Shown here piece after piece: positions 59,256 to 64,000 of a DNA stretch of 64,000 bases. Source of the stretch: Brachionus manjavacas (Eukaryota > Rotifera > Eurotatoria > Ploima > Brachionidae). A model generated the notes under the pieces. The model was given only the letters and a program-made list of their open reading frames with translations, was not told the origin of the DNA and ran no database searches. How positions within the stretch are numbered: position 1 is the stretch's first letter; each line of letters starts with the position of its first letter. Location of the stretch: assembly GCA_019054805.1 (NCBI GenBank), contig JAHQIY010000007.1:3911501-3975500 (forward strand). The letters are read 5' to 3'. Position numbers and translations under genes: made by a program.

Positions 59256-62200
59256 CTAATTTCGACTGAGTCTTTGTTTAGCTGAACTTTTTTCACAACG
59301 CACACCTGACCATCCGGTAGAGCAATGACATAAGAAATTTTTTGAGGAAGAATTTGAATGAATTAGCTCGCATGTACCCCTGTTATTACAAAAAGATGGA
59401 CTACATGATCCGCCATTTCGGGAAGAACCCATGAAAGCGGTACAATGAGGGACAACATTAGTACAGGTAAAACCACAATAAGGTTGAGGACATGAGCAGA
59501 CATAATCCCCGAGAACTCTTGGAACACATTGACCACCATTTTTGCATTCAAATCCAGTATCGAGACAATTAAGTGCTCGTTCACAACGTTGTCCAGTATA
59601 AGTTGGTGGACAAAAACATTTAAATCCAAGTGGATTAGAATAATCGTTCTGACAGGTACCGCAAATGCATGGATTACGAACATTGCAAATATCTTGAAGT
59701 TCACAATATTCTCCAGTATAACCAGTAGGACAAAGGCATTTAAATGAACTTCCACTAGGTTGACATTGGGCGCCATTTTTACAAGGCATATTAGAGCATA
59801 GGTCCCTGTTTTCACATCTTTGTCCTGTGTATCCTGGTGGGCACTGACAGATGTATGAATTTCCTTGTGGGATGCATTGTCCGTTTTGACATGGACTTGA
59901 AAAGCATGGGTCGCGGTTTTCACATCTTTGTCCTGTGTATCCTGGTGGGCACTGACAGATGTATGAATTTCCTTGTGGAAAACATTCTCCGTTTTGACAT
60001 GGACTTGAAAAGCATGGGTCCCTGTTTTCACATCTTTGTCCTGTGTATCCTGGTGGGCACTGACAGATGTATGAATTTCCTTGTGGGATGCATTGTCCGT
60101 TTTGACATGGACTTGAAAAGCATGGGTCGCGGTTTTCACATCTTTGTCCTGTGTATCCTGGTGGGCATTGGCAAATGAATTTATTTCCCTGTACTTCACA
60201 TATACCATTTTGACATGGATTTGGTTTACATGGATCACATAGTTCACATTTTTCACCACTATATCCTGGTTTGCATATGCATTTAAATTTTGTTCCTAAT
60301 TTATTTTAAAAGTTAATTATTTTTATTTAAATTAAAAACTTTTTTTTACAATTTAAAATTTGATTTATTAATTTTTAACGAACACCTTATAAGCCAATTC
60401 AAAACATTTTTTTATTTATTTTTAGAATCCTCGAATTTATTTTGGATTATAGATATAAAAATTTGTCATTTTTTTTTAATGATCATGGTTGATATGCTTA
60501 CTTTCAAGAAATCTTTTGAATTTTTTCAATGATCTGAAACAAAATTACTTTAATTTTGTCTTTTTTATTAATGACTCGACTAGATAAAAGTATTAAGTGC
60601 TTTTAATTATAATTTTATTAATAATCAAAGAATAGAATTTCGAATAATTAATTTAAAAAAATAGTTCATATATGTTTTAAATTTACATAATCTCTTAACT
60701 TTTCAGTAATTAATTTGGAAAATTAAAAAAAGCTTTTAAATATTTAGATATTTTCCAATTAGAAATTAATAATTAATTATTAAATAATGATATAAATACA
60801 GCAAAAAAATATCTAAGAAATCGAAAAATATAATATATTTAAAATCGAAAAAATACTTAAAATCAAATTTTATATATCTCTTATTTTGAGTCCTTCAAAA
60901 AATCAAGAAAAATTCAAGTCAAGTAATCAAAACAATGCTAAGATAAGCCAAACACAATGATTTAGACAAACAATAATCAAATTAAAGGGAAAAAAATATT
61001 TGTAGAGAAAATACTGAAAAGCAACGAAAAATCGTAAATGTGTGCACTTGAAAATGAGAAATTAATATCACACTCATAACATTAAAACTACCATAGGAAT
61101 TTAAATACCCAAAAAAATAGAACTGTGACTAATAAAAAAGATAAAAAGAAGTCGTAAAAATGAAAAAGATAGAATTAAAAAATGAATAAATGAAATAAAA
61201 AATCAAAACATAAGAAAATTTTCAAATATAAAAGACGAAAAAAAAATTCAAAAGAAATTCTAAAAATTAAAAAAATTACCATTATATAAACATTGTCCGT
61301 TTTGACATGGATTCGGGTTACAAGGGTCCCTGTTTTCACATCGTTGTCCTGTGTATCCTGGTGGGCACTGACAGATGTATGAATTTCCTTGTGGGATGCA
61401 TTGTCCGTTTTGACATGGACTTGAAAAGCATGGGTCGCGGTTTTCACATCGTTGTCCTGTGTATCCTGGTTGGCACTGACAGATGTATGAATTTCCTTGT
61501 GGGATACATTGTCCGTTTTGACATGGACTTGAAAAGCATGGGTCCCTGTTTTCACATCTTTGTCCTGTGTATCCTGGTGGGCACTGACAGATGTATGAAT
61601 TTCCTTGTGGGATGCATTGTCCGTTTTGACATGGATTCGGGTTACAAGGGTTTCTTATTTCACATCTTTGTCCTGTGTATCCTGGTGGGCACTGACAGAT
61701 GTATGAATTTCCTTGTGGGATGCATTGTCCGTTTTGACATGGACTTGAAAAGCATGGGTCGCGGTTTTCACATCTTTGTCCTGTGTATCCTGGTGGGCAC
61801 TGACAGATGTATGAATTTCCTTGTGGAAAACATTCTCCGTTTTGACATGGACTTGAAAAGCATGGGTCCCTGTTTTCACATCTTTGTCCTGTGTATCCTG
61901 GTGGGCACTGACAGATGTATGAATTTCCTTGTGGGATGCATTGTCCGTTTTGACATGGATTCGGGTTACAAGGGTTTCTTATTTCACATCTTTGTCCTGT
62001 GTATCCTGGTGGGCACTGACAGATGTATGAATTTCCTTGTGGGATGCATTGTCCGTTTTGACATGGATTCGAGTTACAAGGGTTTCTTATTTCACATCGT
62101 TGTCCTGTGTATCCTGGTGGGCACTGACAGATGTATGAATTTCCTTGTGGGATGCATTGTCCGTTTTGACATGGACTTGAAAAGCATGGGTCGCGGTTTT

Positions 62201-64000
62201 CACATCGTTGTCCTGTGTATCCTGGTGGGCACTGACAGATGTATGAATTTCCTTGTGGGATGCATTGTCCGTCTTGACATGGACTTGAAAAGCATGGGTC
62301 CCTGTTTTCACATCGTTGTCCTGTGTATCCTGGTGGACACTGACAGATGTATGTATTTCCTTGTGGGATACATTGTCCGTTTTGACATGGACTTGAAAAG
62401 CATGGGTCGCGGTTTTCACATCTTTGTCCTGTGTATCCTGGTGGGCACTGACAGATGTATGAATTTCCTTGTGGGATGCATTGTCCGTTTTGACATGGAT
62501 TCGGGTTACAAGGGTTTCTTATTTCACATCGTTGTCCTGTGTATCCTGGTGGGCACTGACAGATGTATGAATTTCCTTGTGGGATGCATTGTCCGTTTTG
62601 ACATGGACTTGAAAAGCATGGGTCCCTGTTTTCACATCGTTGTCCTGTGTATCCTGGTGGGCACTGACAGATGTATGAATTTCCTTGTGGGATACATTGT
62701 CCGTTTTGACAAGGACTTGAAAAGCATGGGTCGCGGTTTTCACATCGTTGTCCTGTGTATCCTGGTGGGCACTGACAGATGTATAAATTTCCTTGTGGGA
62801 TGCATTGTCCGTTTTGACATGGACCTGAAAAGCATGGGTCGCGGTTTTCACATCGTTGTCCTGTGTATCCTGGTGGGCACTGACAGATGTATGAATTTCC
62901 TTGTGGGATGCATTGTCCGTTTTGACATGGATTCGGGTTACAAGGGTTTCTTATTTCACATCGTTGTCCTGTGTATCCTGGTGGGCACTGACAGATGTAT
63001 GAATTTCCTTGTGGGATGCATTGTCCGTTTTGACATGGACTTGAAAAGCATGGGTCCCTGTTTTCACATCGTTGTCCTGTGTATCCTGGTGGGCACTGAC
63101 AGATGTATGAATTTCCTTGTGGGATACATTGTCCGTTTTGACATGGACTTGAAAAGCATGGGTCGCGGTTTTCACATCGTTGTCCTGTGTATCCTGGTTG
63201 GCACTGACAGATGTATGAATTTCCTTGTGGGATACATTGTCCGTTTTGACATGGACTTGAAAAGCATGGGTCGCGGTTTTCACATCGTTGTCCTGTGTAT
63301 CCTGGTTGGCACTGACAGATGTATGAATTTCCTTGTGGGATGCATTGTCCGTTTTGACATGGATTCGGGTTACAAGGGTTTCTTATTTCACATCGTTGTC
63401 CTGTGTATCCTGGTGGGCACTGACAGATGTATGAATTTCCTTGTGGGATGCATTGTCCGTTTTGACATGGACTTGAAAAGCATGGGTCCCTGTTTTCACA
63501 TCTTTGTCCTGTGTATCCTGGTGGGCACTGACAGATGTATGAATTTCCTTGTGGGATGCATTGTCCGTTTTGACATGGACTTGAAAAGCATGGGTCGCGG
63601 TTTTCACATCGTTGTCCTGTGTATCCTGGTGGGCACTGACAGATGTATGAATTTCCTTGTGGAATACATTCTCCGTTTTGACATGGATTCGGGGAACAAA
63701 AGTTTCTTATTTCACATCTTTGTCCTGTGTATCCTGGTTGGCACTGACAGATGTATGAATTTCCTTGTGGGATGCATTGTCCGTTTTGACATGGATTCGG
63801 GTTACAAGGGTTTCTTATTTCACATCGTTGTCCTGTGTATCCTGGTGGGCACTGACAGATGTATGAATTTCCTTGTGGGATGCATTGTCCGTTTTGACAT
63901 GGACTTGAAAAGCATGGGTCCCTGTTTTCACATCTTTGTCCTGTGTATCCTGGTGGGCACTGACAGATGTATGAATTTCCTTGTGGGATGCATTGTCCGT
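59256..64000 (-). CDS. Multi-EGF-domain secreted protein, 3' part (5' end beyond window)
   Basis: Exons, minus strand: >64000-61280 and 60295-59256, joined in phase 1 inside an EGF domain (TATAATG|gtaatt, aattag|GAACA). The correct frame reads NGQCIPQGNSYICQCPPGYT, then GQRCENRDPCFSSPCQ, i.e. a 36-residue EGF-like domain. About 25 such domains lie in the upstream exon and about nine in the last one. The domains lack the calcium-binding D/N-x-D/N-E start (they begin NRDPC or IRNPC). The last four are divergent and carry non-repeat features. The chain ends CEKSSAKQRLSRN with no transmembrane segment or GPI signal, so a secreted or matrix protein similar in layout to fibropellin or other EGF-repeat proteins is likely. 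The N-terminal domains, needed to name it, are outside the window. Confidence 0.9.
60296..61279 (-). other. Intron of the EGF-repeat gene
   Basis: A 984-bp phase-1 intron separating the homogenised EGF array from the last exon. AT-rich; nothing else seen. Confidence 0.8.
61310..64000 (-). repeat. 108-bp coding tandem repeat with 432-bp higher-order unit
   Basis: About 25 near-identical 108-bp units, one EGF domain each, extend past the right edge. Unit linkers come in two main forms: NRDPCFSSPC and IRNPCNPNPC. The second form recurs at about 62083, 62515, 62947, 63379 and 63811, i.e. every 432 bp or four EGF domains; left of this the order is irregular. Three more 108-bp copies occur in the last exon beyond the intron (about 59815-60140). 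Confidence 0.9.

Noticed and set aside
59363-63607. Minus- and plus-strand repeat frames such as HAFQVHVKTDN and CMNFLVGCIV units
   Set aside because: Alternative frames of the EGF array; the EGF frame has the proper six-Cys spacing, and silent changes fall in its third positions.
61310-64000. Satellite DNA or CRISPR-like array
   Set aside because: The 108-bp period encodes one EGF domain in frame, there are no variable spacers, and the host is an animal.

Overview
The window is nuclear DNA of an invertebrate animal. It is very AT-rich. Its genes are split by introns of two size classes: about 45-85 bp, and 0.7-1.9 kb. The gene content is purely metazoan: an RNF213-type giant AAA+ ubiquitin ligase, a Girdin/Daple (CCDC88) coiled-coil protein, a Shisa-like membrane protein, an amidated-neuropeptide precursor and an EGF-repeat secreted protein. 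The low GC and many tiny introns would fit a monogonont rotifer or another small spiralian, but that placement is inference. All gene models below were spliced by eye from reading-frame continuity, GT..AG sites and intron phase.

Left third (1-20.7 kb, minus strand). The first 11.3 kb hold the N-terminal and AAA+ portion of an RNF213 homologue that runs off the left edge. One intron carries a 222-bp Tc1/mariner-type MITE. A 5'-truncated LINE 3' end (about 12.56-12.76 kb) separates it from a complete CCDC88 (HOOK domain, coiled coil, C-terminal YGCI PDZ ligand). Next, 20.7-28.2 kb is a 7.5-kb stretch in which I see no gene.

Middle (28.2-34.8 kb). This is a compact cluster of secreted or secretory-pathway-related genes. 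Four small paralogues of an unrecognised family each have a TATA box, a signal peptide, a phase-1 intron at the end of the signal peptide, and a shared C-terminal WVQN/ENES/NLN block. Among them sits a GAPR-1-like CAP protein whose first coding exon is just the start codon. A precursor of several LPFExLNY-amide-like peptides follows.

Right half. An intronless DUF1295/steroid 5-alpha-reductase-like membrane protein (36.9 kb) is followed by a decayed mariner element (39.1-39.8 kb). Then come an eight-exon ATG4 autophagy protease ending in a LIR motif, a Shisa-like protein, LINE remnants, a second small single-pass membrane protein with a PPPY motif, and a poorly coding stretch (47-51.6 kb). TUT1/Star-PAP and mitochondrial propionyl-CoA carboxylase alpha (PCCA) follow. 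From 59.3 kb to the right edge on the minus strand lies the 3' part of a gene encoding more than 30 EGF-like domains. Most of them are near-identical 108-bp units, part of them in a 432-bp higher-order repeat.

No operon, CRISPR, rRNA or recognisable tRNA was seen. The most novel items are the four-member secreted family, the neuropeptide precursor and the homogenised EGF array.
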